Part shown: positions 1 through 14,081 of the stretch, piece by piece
Layout of the letters: every line of letters starts with the position of its first letter
How positions within the stretch are numbered: position 1 is the first letter of the stretch
Notes under the pieces: model-generated
Database searches by the model: none
What the model was told of the DNA's origin: nothing
Seen by the model: only the letters and a program-made list of their open reading frames with translations
Assembly: GCA_949128115.1 (NCBI GenBank)
Contig: OX421967.1
Coordinates: 62,570,855-62,634,854 of the forward strand
Source: Anaspis maculata
Taxonomy: Eukaryota > Arthropoda > Insecta > Coleoptera > Scraptiidae
Reading direction: 5' to 3'
DNA length: 64,000 nucleotides
Translations under genes and position numbers: made by a program

Positions 1-138
1 CTTATTTTGTGTCAAACGCTATAACTCACGAACGGCCGGAGTTATCACACAACTTCAAACTCCATCGTGATCAAAAAATTGTTGGCCACAATATAACAAT
101 AGATTCACGTCGATACGTTCACTAATAAGGGAGATAGG
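1..138 (+). repeat. example satellite monomer (CGGCCG subtype)
   Basis: One full period, given to describe the unit. Order of parts: CTTATTTTGTGTCAAACGC; a dyad ATAACTC (21-27) with GAGTTAT (39-45) around an 11-nt loop; the conserved CACAACTTCAAACTCCATCG; TGATCA followed by an A-tract; a second dyad ATTGT (78-82)/ACAAT (88-92) around TGGCC; then ATTCACGTCGATACG and a CACTAATAAGGGAGATAG tail. The CGGCCG palindrome at 33-38 marks this subtype; most monomers read CGGGCG here. 138 equals 46 codons, so reading frames carry over between monomers, but each frame still meets a stop. Confidence 0.95.
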
Positions 139-1242
139 CCTCATTTGTGTCAAACGCTATAACTCACGAACGGGCGGAGTTATCACACAACTTCAAACTC
201 CATCGTGATCAAAAAATTGTTGGCCACAATATGACGGAAGATTCACGTCGATACGTCCACTAATAAGGAAGATAGGCCTCATTTGTGTCAAACGCTATAA
301 CTCACGAACGGGCGGAGTTATCACACAACTTCAAACTCCATCGTGATCAAAAAATTGTTGGCCACAATATGACGAAAGATTCACGTCAATACGTCCACTA
401 ATAAGGAAGATAGGCTTAATTTGTGTCAAACGCTATTACTCACGAACGGGCGGAGTTATCACACAACTTCAAACTCCATCGTGATCAAAAAATTGTTGGC
501 CACAATATGACGAAAGATTCACGTCAATACGTCCACTAATAAGGAAGATAGGCCTCATTTGTGTCAAACGCTATAACTCACGAACGGGCGGAGTTATCAC
601 ACAACTTCAAACTCCATCGTGATCAAAAAATTGTTGGCCACAATATGACGAAAGATTCACGTCAATACGTCCAATAATAAGGATGATAGGCTTAATTTGT
701 GTCAAACGCTATTACTCACGAACGGGCGGAGTTATCACACAACTTCAAACTCCATCGTGATCAAAAAATTGTTGGCCACAATATGACGGAAGATTCACGT
801 CGATACGTCCACTAATAAGGGAGATAGGTTCAATTTGTGTCAAACGCTATTACTCACGAACGGGCGGAGTTATCATACAACTCCAAACTCCATCGTGATC
901 AAAAAATTGTTGGCAACAATATAACAAAAGATTCACGTCAATACGTCCACTAATAAAGGAGATGGGCCTCATTTGTGTCAAACGCTATAACTCACGAACG
1001 AGCGGAGTTATCACACAACTTCAAACTCCATCGTGATCAAAAAATTGTTGGCCACAATATAACAAAAGATTCACGTCAATACGTCCACTAATGAGGGAGA
1101 TAGGCCTCATTTGTGTCAAACGCCATAACTCACGAACAGGCGGAGTTATCACACAACTTCAAACTCCATCGTGATCAAAAAATTGTTGGCCACGATATGA
1201 CGAAAGATTCACGTCGATACGTTCACTTATAAGGGAGATAGA

Positions 1243-4200
1243 CTTCTTTTGTGTCAAACTTTATTCTCAAGAACATGCGGAGTTATCAAACAACTTCAAA
1301 CTCCATCGTGATCAAAAAATTGTTGGCCACAATATTACGAAAGATTCACGTCGATACGTCCACTAATAAGGGAGATAGACTTATTTTGTGTCAAACGCTA
1401 TAACTTACGAACGGGCGGAGTTATCACACAACTTCAAACTCCATCGTGATCAGAAAATTGTTGGCCACAATATGACGAAAGATTCACGTCAATACGTCCA
1501 CTAATAAGGGAGATAGACTTGTTTTGTGTCAAACGCTATAACTCACGAACGGGCGGAGTTATCACACAACTTCAAACTCCATCGTGATCAAAAAATTGTT
1601 GGCCACAATATTACGAAAGATTCACGTCGATACGTCCACTAATAAGGGAGATAGACTTATTTTGTGTCAAACGCTATAACTTACGAACGGGCGGAGTTAT
1701 CACACAACTTCAAACTCCATCGTGATCAGAAAATTGTTGGCCACAATATGACGAAAGATTCACGTCAATACGTCCACTAATAAGGGAGATAGACTTGTTT
1801 TGTGTCAAACGCTATAACTCACGAACGGGCGGAGTTATCACACAACTTCAAACTCCATCGTGATCAAAAAATTGTTGGCCACAATATGACGAAAGATTTT
1901 CGTCGATACGTCCACTAATAAGGGAGATAGGCCTCATTTGTGTCAAACGCTATAACTCACGAACGGGCGGAGTTATCACACAACTTCAAACTCCATCGTG
2001 ATCAAAAAATTGTTGGCCACAATATAACAAAAAATTCACGTCGATACGTCCACTAAGAAGGGAGATAGACTTATTTTGTGTCAAACGCTATAACTCACGA
2101 ACGGGCGGAGTTATCACACAACTTCAAACTCCATCGTGATCAAAAAATTGTTGGCCACAATATGACGAAAGATTCACGTCAATACGTCCACTAATAAGGG
2201 AGATAGGCTTAATTTGTGTCAAACGCTATTACTTACGAACGGGCGGAGTTATCACACAACTTCAAACTCCATCGTGATCAAAAAATTGTTGGCCACAATA
2301 TGACGAAAGATTTACGTCAATACGTCCTATAATAAGGAAGATAGGCTTAATTTGTGTCAAACGCTATTACTCACGAACGGGCGGAGTTATCACACAACTT
2401 CAAACTCCATCGTGATCAAAAATATGTTGGCCACAATATGACGAAAGATTCACGTCGATACGTCCACTCATAAGGGAGATAGACTTATTTTGTGTCAAAC
2501 GCTATAACTCACGAACGGCCGGAGTTATCACACAACTTCAAACTCCATCGTGATCAAAAAATTGTTGGCCACAATATAACAAGAGATTCACGTCGATACG
2601 TTCACTAATAAGGGAGATAGGCCTCATTTGTGTCAAACGCTATAACTCACGAACGGGCGGAGTTATCACACAACTTCAAACTCCATCGTGATCAAAAAAT
2701 TGTTGGCCACAATATGACGAAAGATTCACGTCGATACGTCCACTAATAAGGAAGATAGACTTATTTTGTGTCAAACGCTATAACTCAAGAACATGCGGAG
2801 TTATCAAACAACTTCAAACTCCATCGTGATCAAAAAATTGTTGGCCACAATATGACGAAAGATTCACGTCGATACGTCCACTTATAAGGGAGATAGACTT
2901 AATTTGTGTCAAACGCTATTACTCACGAACGGGCGGAGTTATCACACAACTTCAAACTCCATCGTGATCAAAAATATGTTGGCCACAATATGACGAAAGA
3001 TTCACGTCGATACGTCCACTTATAAGGGAGATAGACTTAATTTGTGTCAAACGCTAAAACTCACGAACGGGCGGAGTTATCACACAACTTCAAACTCCAT
3101 CGTGATCAAAAAATTGTTGGCCACAATATGACGAAAGATTCACGTCGATACGTCCACTAATAAGGAAGATAGGCCTCATTTGTGTCAAACGCTATAACTC
3201 ACGAACGGGCGGAGTTATCACACAACTTCAAACTCCATCGTGATCAAAAAATTGTTGGCCACAATATGACGAAAAATTCACGTCAATACGTCCACTAATA
3301 AGGAAGATAGGCTTAATTTGTGTCAAACGCTATTACCCACGAACGGGCGGAGTTATCACACAACTCCAAACTCCATCGTGATCAAAAAATTGTTGGCAAC
3401 AATATAACAAAAGATTCACGTCGATACGTCCACCAATAAAGGAGATGGGCTTCATTTGTGTCAAACGCTATAACTCACGAACGGGCGGAGTTATCACACA
3501 ACTTCAAACTCCATCGTGATCAAAAATATGTTGGCCACAATATGACGAAAGATTCACGTCGATACGTCCACTTATAAGGGAGATAGACTTATTTTGTGTC
3601 AAACGCTATAACTCACGAACGGCCGGAGTTATCACACAACTCCAAACTCCATCGTGATCAAAAAATTGTTGGCAACAATATAACAAAAGATTCACGTCGA
3701 TACGTCCACCAATAAAGGAGATGGGCTTCATTTGTGTCAAACGCTATAACTCACGAACGGGCGGAGTTATCACACAACTTCAAACTCCATCGTGATCAAA
3801 AATATGTTGGCCACAATATGACGAAAGATTCACGTCGATACGTCCACTCATAAGGGAGATAGACTTATTTTGTGTCAAACGCTATAACTCACGAACGGCC
3901 GGAGTTATCACACAACTTCAAACTCCATCGTGATCAAAAAATTGTTGGCCACAATATAACAAGAGATTCACGTCGATACGTTCACTAATAAGGGAGATAG
4001 GCCTCATTTGTGTCAAACGCTATAACTCACGAACGGGCGGAGTTATCACACAACTTCAAACTCCATCGTGATCAAAAAATTGTTGACCACAATATGACGA
4101 ATGATTCACGTCGATACGTCCACTAATAAGGAAGATAGACTTATTTTGTGTCAAACGCTCTAACTCACGAACGGGCGGAGTTATCACACAACTTCAAACT

Positions 4201-6353
4201 CCATCGTGATCAAAAAATTGTTGGCCACGATATGACGAAAGATTCACGTCGATACGTCCACCAATAAGGGAGATAGACTTATTTTGTGTCAAACGCTATA
4301 ACTCAAGAACATGCGGAGTTATCAAACAACTTCAAACTCCATCGTGATTAAAAAATTGTTGGCCACAATATGACGAAAGATTCACGTCGATACGTCCACT
4401 AATAAGGGAGATAGACTTATTTTGTGTCAAACGCTATAACTTACGAACGGGCGGAGTTATCACACAACTTCAAACTCCATCGTGATCAAAAAATTGTTGG
4501 CCACAATATGACGAAAAGTTCACGTCGATACGTCCACTAATAAGGGAGATAGGCCTCATTTGTGTCAAACGCTATAACTCACGAACGGGCGGAGTTATCA
4601 CACAACTTCAAACTCCATCGTGATCAAAAAATTGTTGGCCACAATATGACAAAAGATTCACGTCGATACGTCCACTAATAAGGAAGATAGACTTATTTTG
4701 TGTCAAACGCTATAACTCACGAACGGGCGGAGTTATCACACAACTTCAAACTCCATCGTGATCAAAAATATGTTGGCCACAATATGACGAAAGATTCACG
4801 TTGATACGTCCACTCATAAGGTAGATAGACTTATTTTGTGTCAAACGCTATAACTCACGAACGGCCGGAGTTATCACACAACTTCAAACTCCATCGTGAT
4901 CAAAAAATTGTTGGCCACAATATAACAATAGATTCACGTCGATACGTTCACTAATAAGGGAGATAGGCCTCATTTGTGTCAAACGCTATAACTCACGAAC
5001 GGGCGGAGTTATCACACAACTTCAAACTCCATCGTGATCAAAAAATTGTTGGCCACAATATGACGGAAGATTCACGTCGATACGTCCACTAATAAGGAAG
5101 ATAGGCCTCATTTGTGTCAAACGCTATAACTCACGAACGGGCGGAGTTATCACACAACTTCAAACTCCATCGTGATCAAAAAATTGTTGGCCACAATATG
5201 ACGAAAGATTCACGTCAATACGTCCACTAATAAGGAAGATAGGCTTAATTTGTGTCAAACGCTATTACTCACGAACGGGCGGAGTTATCACACAACTCCA
5301 AACTCCATCGTGATCAAAAAATTGTTGGCAACAATATAACAAAAGATTCACGTCGATACGTCCACCAATAAAGGAGATGGGCTTCATTTGTGTCAAACGC
5401 TATAACTCACGAACGGGCGGAGTTATCACACAACTTCAAACTCCATCGTGATCAAAAATATGTTGGCCACAATATGACGAAAGATTCACGTCGATACGTC
5501 CACTTATAAGGGAGATAGACTTATTTTGTGTCAAACGCTATAACTCACGAACGGCCGGAGTTATCACACAACTCCAAACTCCATCGTGATCAAAAAATTG
5601 TTGGCAACAATATAACAAAAGATTCACGTCGATACGTCCACCAATAAAGGAGATGGGCTTCATTTGTGTCAAACGCTATAACTCACGAACGGGCGGAGTT
5701 ATCACACAACTTCAAACTCCATCGTGATCAAAAATATGTTGGCCACAATATGACGAAAGATTCACGTCGATACGTCCACTCATAAGGGAGATAGACTTAT
5801 TTTGTGTCAAACGCTATAACTCACGAACGGCCGGAGTTATCACACAACTTCAAACTCCATCGTGATCAAAAAATTGTTGGCCACAATATAACAAGAGATT
5901 CACGTCGATACGTTCACTAATAAGGGAGATAGGCCTCATTTGTGTCAAACGCTATAACTCACGAACGGGCGGAGTTATCACACAACTTCAAACTCCATCG
6001 TGATCAAAAAATTGTTTGCCACAATATGACGAAAGATTCACGTCGATACGTCCACTAATAAGGGAGATAGGTTCAATTTGTGTCAAACGCTATTACTCAC
6101 GAACGGGCGGAGTTATCACACAACTCCAAACTCCATCGTGATCAAAAAATTGTTGGCAACAATATAACAAAAGATTCACGTCGATACGTCCACCAATAAA
6201 GGAGATGGGCTTCATTTGTGTCAAACGCTATAACTCACGAACGGGCGGAGTTATCACACAACTTCAAACTCCATCGTGATCAAAAATATGTTGGCCACAA
6301 TATGACGAAAGATTCACGTCGATACGTCCACTCATAAGGGAGATAGACTTATT
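1243..6353 (+). repeat. multi-monomer block, copy 1 of 4
   Basis: Block bounded by the unusual monomer CTTCTTTTGTGTCAAACTTT (start 1,243) and by the ATTTCGTGTC monomer (TTCGTG at 6,353). Internal anchors: GTCCTATAATAAGG at 2,324 and the AAGGTAGATAG monomer at 4,821. The anchor spacing is 2,497 bp, one monomer less than in the other three copies (2,635 bp). It contains a local doubling of the TATTACGAAAG / CTTACG / CTTGTTTTG monomer series at 1.33-1.87 kb. Confidence 0.87.
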
Positions 6354-9300
6354 TCGTGTCAAACGCTATAACTCACGAACGGCCGGAGTTATCACACAAC
6401 TTCAAACTCCATCGTGATCAAAAAATTGTTGGCCACAATATAACAAGAGATTCACGTCGATACGTTCACTAATAAGGGAGATAGGCTCAATTTGTGTCAA
6501 ACGCTATTACTTACGAACGGGCGGAGTTATCACACAACTTCAAACTCCATCGTGATCAAAAAATTGTTGGCCACAATATGACGAAAGATTCACGTCAATA
6601 CGTCCACTAATAAGGGAGATAGGCTCAATTTGTGTCAAACGCTATTACTTACGAACGGGCGGAGTTATCACACAACTTCAAACTCCATCGTGATCAAAAA
6701 ATTGTTGGCCACAATATGACGAAAGATTCACGTCAATACGTCCACTAATAAGGAAGATAGGCTTAATTTGTGTCAAACGCTATTACTCACGAACGGGCGG
6801 AGTTATCACACAACTTCAAACTCCATCGTGATCAAAAAATTGTTGGCCACAATATGACGAAAAATTCACGTCGATACGTCCACTAATAAGGGAGATGGAC
6901 TTATTTTGTGTCAAACGCTATAACTCACGAACGGGCGGAGTTATCACACAACTTCAAACTCCATCATGATCAAAAATATGTTGGCCACAATATGACGAAA
7001 GATTCACGTCGATACGTCCACTCATAAGGGAGATAGACTTATTTTGTGTCAAACGCTATAACTCACGAACGGCCGGAGTTATCACACAACTTCAAACTCC
7101 ATCGTGATCAAAAAATTGTTGGCCACAATATGACGAAAGATTCACGTCGATACGTCTACTAATAAGGGAGATAGGCTTAATTTGTGTCAAACGCTATAAC
7201 TCACAAACGGGCGGAGTTATCACACAACTTCAAACTTCATCGTGATCAAAAAATTGTTGGCCACAATATAACAAAAGATTTACGTCGATACGTCCACTAA
7301 TGAGGAAGATAGACTTATTTTGTGTCAAACGCTATAACTCACGAACAAGTGGAGTTATCACACAACTTCAAACTCCATCGTGATCAAAAAATTGTTGGCC
7401 ACAATATGACGGAAGATTCACGTCAATACGTCCACTAATAAGGGAGATAGGCTTAATTTGTGTCAAACGCTATTACTCACGAACGGGCGGAGTTATCACA
7501 CAACTTCAAACTCCATCGTGATCAAAAAATTGTTGGCCACAATATAACAAAAGATTCACGTCGATACGTCCACTAATAAGGGAGATAGGCTTAATTTGTG
7601 TCAAACGCTATAACTCACGAACGGGCGGAGTTATCACACAACTTCAAACTCCATCGTGATCAAAAAATTGTTGGCCACAATATGACGAAAAGTTCACGTC
7701 GATACGTCCACTAATAAGGGAGATAGGCCTCATTTGTGTCAAACGATATAACTCACGAACGGGCAGAGTTATCACACAACTTCAAACTCCATCGTGATCA
7801 AAAAAATGTTGGCCACAATATGACGAAAGATTCACGTCGATACGTCCACTAATAAGGGAGATAGGCCTCATTTGTGTCAAACGATATTACTCACGAACGG
7901 GCAGAGTTATCACACAACTTCAAACTCCATCGTGATCAAAAATTTGTTGGCCACAATATAACAAAAGATTCACGTCGATACGTCCACTAATAAGGGAGAT
8001 AGGCCCCATTTGTGTCAAACGCTATAACTCACGAACGGGCGGAGTTATCACACAACTTCAAACTCCATCGTGATCAAAAATTTGTTGGCCACAATATGAC
8101 GAAAGATTCACGTCGATACGTCCACTAATAAGGGAGATAGGTTCAATTTGTGTCAAACGCTATTACTCACGAACGGGCGGAGTTATCACACAACTCCAAA
8201 CTCCATCGTGATCAAAAAATTGTTGGCAACAATATAACAAAAGATTCACGTCGATACGTCCACCAATAAAGGAGATGGGCTTCATTTGTGTCAAACGCTA
8301 TAACTCACGAACGAGCGGAGTTATCACACAACTTCAAACTCCATCGTGATCAAAAAATTGTTGGCCACAATATGACGAAAGATTCACGTCGATACGTCCA
8401 CTAATAAGGGAGATAGGCTTAATTTGTGTCAAACGCTATAACTCACAAACGGGCGGAGTTATCACACAACTTCAAACTTCATCGTGATCAAAAAATTGTT
8501 GGCCACAATATAACAAAAGATTTACGTCGATACGTCCACTAATGAGGGAGATAGACTTATTTTGTGTCAAACGCTATAACTCACGAACAAGTGGAGTTAT
8601 CACACAACTTCAAACTCCATCGTGATCAAAAAATTGTTGGCCACAATATGACGGAAGATTCACGTCAATACGTCCACTAATAAGGGAGATAGGCTTAATT
8701 TGTGTCAAACGCTATTACTCACGAACGGGCGGAGTTATCACACAACTTCAAACTCCATCGTGATCAAAAAATTGTTGGCCACAATATAACAAAAGATTCA
8801 CGTCGATACGTCCACTAATAAGGGAGATAGGCTTAATTTGTGTCAAACGCTATAACTCACGAACGGGCGGAGTTATCACACAACTTCAAACTCCATCGTG
8901 ATCAAAAAATTGTTGGCCACAATATGACGAAAAGTTCACGTCGATACGTCCACTAATAAGGGAGATAGGCCTCATTTGTGTCAAACGATATAACTCACGA
9001 ACAGGCAGAGTTATCACACAACTTCAAACTCCATCGTGATCAAAAAAATGTTGGCCACAATATGACGAAAGATTCACGTCGATACGTCCACTAATAAGGG
9101 AGATAGGCCTCATTTGTGTCAAACGATATTACTCACGAACGGGCAGAGTTATCACACAACTTCAAACTCCATCGTGATCAAAAATTTGTTGGCCACAATA
9201 TAACAAAAGATTCACGTCGATACGTCCACTAATAAGGGAGATAGGCCCCATTTGTGTCAAACGCTATAACTCACGAACGGGCGGAGTTATCACACAACTT

Positions 9301-9752
9301 CAAACTCCATCGTGATCAAAAATTTGTTGGCCACAATATGACGAAAGATTCACGTCGATACGTCCACTAATAAGGGAGATAGGTTCAATTTGTGTCAAAC
9401 GCTATTACTCACGAACGGGCGGAGTTATCACACAACTCCAAACTCCATCGTGATCAAAAAATTGTTGGCAACAATATAACAAAAGATTCACGTCGATACG
9501 TCCACCAATAAAGGAGATGGGCTTCATTTGTGTCAAACGCTATAACTCACGAACGAGCGGAGTTATCACACAACTTCAAACTCCATCGTGATCAAAAAAT
9601 TGTTGGCAACAATATAACAAAAGATTCACGTCGATACGTTCAGTAATAAGGGAGATAGGCCTCATTTGTGTCAAACGCTATAACTCACGAACGGGCGGAG
9701 TTATCACACAACTTCAAACTCCATCGTGATCAAAAAATTGTTGGCCACAATA
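1611..9752 (+). repeat. 8.1-kb array segment, copy 1
   Basis: First copy of a large tandem duplication inside the array. Rare variants recur 8,142 bp (59 x 138) downstream: TTACGAAA at 1,611 and 9,753; GATTTTCG (TTTT) at 1,897 and 10,039; CTAAGAAG at about 2,055 and 10,197; GTCCTATAATAAGG at 2,324 and 10,466. After one extra monomer in copy 2 the offset becomes 8,280 (60 x 138), for example CGCTAAAACTC at 3,053 and 11,333 and ACGAATGATT near 4,097 and 12,377. Identity was judged by eye from shared rare variants. Confidence 0.9.
7120..9603 (+). repeat. 9-monomer tandem duplication (2 x 1,242 bp)
   Basis: Two adjacent units of nine monomers, about 7,120-8,361 and 8,362-9,603. Private variants recur exactly 1,242 bp apart: TCACAAACGG at 7,201 and 8,443, and CGAACAAGTGGAG at about 7,343 and 8,585. 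The CAAACGATATAACTC and CAAACGATATTACTC monomers are doubled too. Single-copy relatives of the unit lie near 14.9, 20.6 and 44.3 kb, so this doubling is local. Edges are approximate. Confidence 0.88.
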
Positions 9753-12700
9753 TTACGAAAGATTCACGTCGATACGTCCACTAATAAGGGAGATAGACTT
9801 ATTTTGTGTCAAACGCTATAACTTACGAACGGGCGGAGTTATCACACAACTTCAAACTCCATCGTGATCAGAAAATTGTTGGCCACAATATGACGAAAGA
9901 TTCACGTCAATACGTCCACTAATAAGGGTGATAGACTTGTTTTGTGTCAAACGCTATAACTCACGAACGGGCGGAGTTATCACACAACTTCAAACTCCAT
10001 CGTGATCAAAAAATTGTTGGCCACAATATGACGAAAGATTTTCGTCGATACGTCCACTAATAAGGGAGATAGGCCTCAATTGTGTCAAACGCTATAACTC
10101 ACGAACGGGCGGAGTTATCACACAACTTCAAACTCCATCGTGATCAAAAAATTGTTGGCCACAATATAACAAAAAATTCACGTCGATACGTCCACTAAGA
10201 AGGGAGATAGACTTATTTTGTGTCAAACGCTATAACTCACGAACGGGCGGAGTTATCACACAACTTCAAACTCCATCGTGATCAAAAAATTGTTGGCCAC
10301 AATATGACGAAAGATTCACGTCAATACGTCCACTAATAAGGGAGATAGGCTTAATTTGTGTCAAACGCTATTACTTACGAACGGGCGGAGTTATCACACA
10401 ACTTCAAACTCCATCGTGATCAAAAAATTGTTGGCCACAATATGACGAAAGATTTACGTCAATACGTCCTATAATAAGGAAGATAGGCTTAATTTGTGTC
10501 AAACGCTATTACTCACGAACGGGCGGAGTTATCACACAACTTCAAACTCCATCGTGATCAAATAATGGTTGGCCACAATATGACGAAAGATTCACGTCGA
10601 TACGTCCACTAATAAGGGAGATGGACTTATTTTGTGTCAAACGCTATAACTCACGAACGGGCGGAGTTATCACACAACTTCAAACTCCATCGTGATCAAA
10701 AATATGTTGGCCACAATATGACGAAAGATTCACGTCGATACGTCCACTCATAAGGGAGATAGACTTATTTTGTGTCAAACGCTATAACTCACGAACGGCC
10801 GGAGTTATCACACAACTTCAAACTCCATCGTGATCAAAAAATTGTTGGCCACAATATAACAAGAGATTCACGTCGATACGTTCACTAATAAGGGAGATAG
10901 GCCTCATTTGTGTCAAACGCTATAACTCACGAACGGGCGGAGTTATCACACAACTTCAAACTCCATCGTGATCAAAAAATTGTTGGCCACAATATGACGA
11001 AAGATTCACGTCGATACGTCCACTAATAAGGAAGATAGACTTATTTTGTGTCAAACGCTATAACTCAAGAACATGCGGAGTTATCAAACAACTTCAAACT
11101 CCATCGTGATCAAAAAATTGTTGGCCACAATATGACGAAAGATTCACGTCGATACGTCCACTTATAAGGGAGATAGACTTAATTTGTGTCAAACGCTATT
11201 ACTCACGAACGGGCGGAGTTATCACACAACTTCAAACTCCATCGTGATCAAAAATATGTTGGCCACAATATGACGAAAGATTCACGTCGATACGTCCACT
11301 TATAAGGGAGATAGACTTAATTTGTGTCAAACGCTAAAACTCACGAACGGGCGGAGTTATCACACAACTTCAAACTCCATCGTGATCAAAAAATTGTTGG
11401 CCACAATATGACGAAAGATTCACGTCGATACGTCCACTAATAAGGAAGATAGGCCTCATTTGTGTCAAACGCTATAACTCACGAACGGGCGGAGTTATCA
11501 CACAACTTCAAACTCCATCGTGATCAAAAAATTGTTGGCCACAATATGACGAAAAATTCACGTCAATACGTCCACTAATAAGGAAGATAGGCTTAATTTG
11601 TGTCAAACGCTATTACCCACGAACGGGCGGAGTTATCACACAACTCCAAACTCCATCGTGATCAAAAAATTGTTGGCAACAATATAACAAAAGATTCACG
11701 TCGATACGTCCACCAATAAAGGAGATGGGCTTCATTTGTGTCAAACGCTATAACTCACGAACGGGCGGAGTTATCACACAACTTCAAACTCCATCGTGAT
11801 CAAAAATATGTTGGCCACAATATGACGAAAGATTCACGTCGATACGTCCACTTATAAGGGAGATAGACTTATTTTGTGTCAAACGCTATAACTCACGAAC
11901 GGCCGGAGTTATCACACAACTCCAAACTCCATCGTGATCAAAAAATTGTTGGCAACAATATAACAAAAGATTCACGTCGATACGTCCACCAATAAAGGAG
12001 ATGGGCTTCATTTGTGTCAAACGCTATAACTCACGAACGGGCGGAGTTATCACACAACTTCAAACTCCATCGTGATCAAAAATATGTTGGCCACAATATG
12101 ACGAAAGATTCACGTCGATACGTCCACTCATAAGGGAGATAGACTTATTTTGTGTCAAACGCTATAACTCACGAACGGCCGGAGTTATCACACAACTTCA
12201 AACTCCATCGTGATCAAAAAATTGTTGGCCACAATATAACAAGAGATTCACGTCGATACGTTCACTTATAAGGGAGATAGGCCTCATTTGTGTCAAACGC
12301 TATAACTCACGAACGGGCGGAGTTATCACACAACTTCAAACTCCATCGTGATCAAAAAATTGTTGACCACAATATGACGAATGATTCACGTCGATACGTC
12401 CACTAATAAGGAAGATAGACTTATTTTGTGTCAAACGCTCTAACTCACGAACGGGCGGAGTTATCACACAACTTCAAACTCCATCGTGATCAAAAAATTG
12501 TTGGCCACGATATGACGAAAGATTCACGTCGATACGTCCACCAATAAGGGAGATAGACTTATTTTGTGTCAAACGCTATAACTCAAGAACATGCGGAGTT
12601 ATCAAACAACTTCAAACTCCATCGTGATTAAAAAATTGTTGGCCACAATATGACGAAAGATTCACGTCGATACGTCCACTAATAAGGGAGATAGACTTAT

Positions 12701-14081
12701 TTTGTGTCAAACGCTATAACTTACGAACGGGCGGAGTTATCACACAACTTCAAACTCCATCGTGATCAAAAAATTGTTGGCCACAATATGACGAAAAGTT
12801 CACGTCGATACGTCCACTAATAAGGGAGATAGGCCTCATTTGTGTCAAACGCTATAACTCACGAACGGGCGGAGTTATCACACAACTTCAAACTCCATCG
12901 TGATCAAAAAATTGTTGGCCACAATATGACGAAAGATTCACGTCGATACGTCCACTAATAAGGAGGATAGACTTATTTTGTGTCAAACGCTATAACTCAC
13001 GAACGGGCGGAGTTATCACACAACTTCAAACTCCATCGTGATCAAAAATATGTTGGCCACAATATGACGAAAGATTCACGTTGATACGTCCACTCATAAG
13101 GTAGATAGACTTATTTTGTGTCAAACGCTATAACTCACGAACGGCCGGAGTTATCACACAACTTCAAACTCCATCGTGATCAAAAAATTGTTGGCCACAA
13201 TATAACAATAGATTCACGTCGATACGTTCACTAATAAGGGAGATAGGCCTCATTTGTGTCAAACGCTATAACTCACGAACGGGCGGAGTTATCACACAAC
13301 TTCAAACTCCATCGTGATCAAAAAATTGTTGGCCACAATATGACGGAAGATTCACGTCGATACGTCCACTAATAAGGAAGATAGGCCTCATTTGTGTCAA
13401 ACGCTATAACTCACGAACGGGCGGAGTTATCACACAACTTCAAACTCCATCGTGATCAAAAAATTGTTGGCCACAATATGACGAAAGATTCACGTCAATA
13501 CGTCCACTAATAAGGAAGATAGGCTTAATTTGTGTCAAACGCTATTACTCACGAACGGGCGGAGTTATCACACAACTCCAAACTCCATCGTGATCAAAAA
13601 ATTGTTGGCAACAATATAACAAAAGATTCACGTTGATACGTCCACCAATAAAGGAGATGGGCTTCATTTGTGTCAAACGCTATAACTCACGAACGGGCGG
13701 AGTTATCACACAACTTCAAACTCCATCGTGATCAAAAATATGTTGGCCACAATATGACGAAAGATTCACGTCGATACGTCCACTTATAAGGGAGATAGAC
13801 TTATTTTGTGTCAAACGCTATAACTCACGAACGGCCGGAGTTATCACACAACTCCAAACTCCATCGTGATCAAAAAATTGTTGGCAACAATATAACAAAA
13901 GATTCACGTCGATACGTCCACCAATAAAGGAGATGGGCTTCATTTGTGTCAAACGCTATAACTCACGAACGGGCGGAGTTATCACACAACTTCAAACTCC
14001 ATCGTGATCAAAAATATGTTGGCCACAATATGACGAAAGATTCACGTCGATACGTCCACTCATAAGGGAGATAGACTTATT
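9753..14081 (+). repeat. multi-monomer block, copy 2 of 4
   Basis: Second copy. Anchors are GTCCTATAATAAGG at 10,466 and AAGGTAGATAG (GTAG) at 13,101, spaced 2,635 bp. It lacks the CTTCTTTT monomer at its left edge and a 4-monomer stretch at its right edge. It lies within the 8.1-kb duplication and is the immediate left neighbour of the 41-monomer duplication. Confidence 0.87.

Noticed and set aside
90..130. Hammerhead ribozyme in the TGACGAAAGATTCACGTC part of the monomer
   Set aside because: Fragments resemble the catalytic core, but the CUGANGA and GAAA elements are not separated by a stem and no cleavage triplet is placed correctly.
1..138. CENP-B box in the monomer
   Set aside because: The CGGG in CGAACGGGCGG is not preceded by TTCG at the required spacing and the central A is missing.
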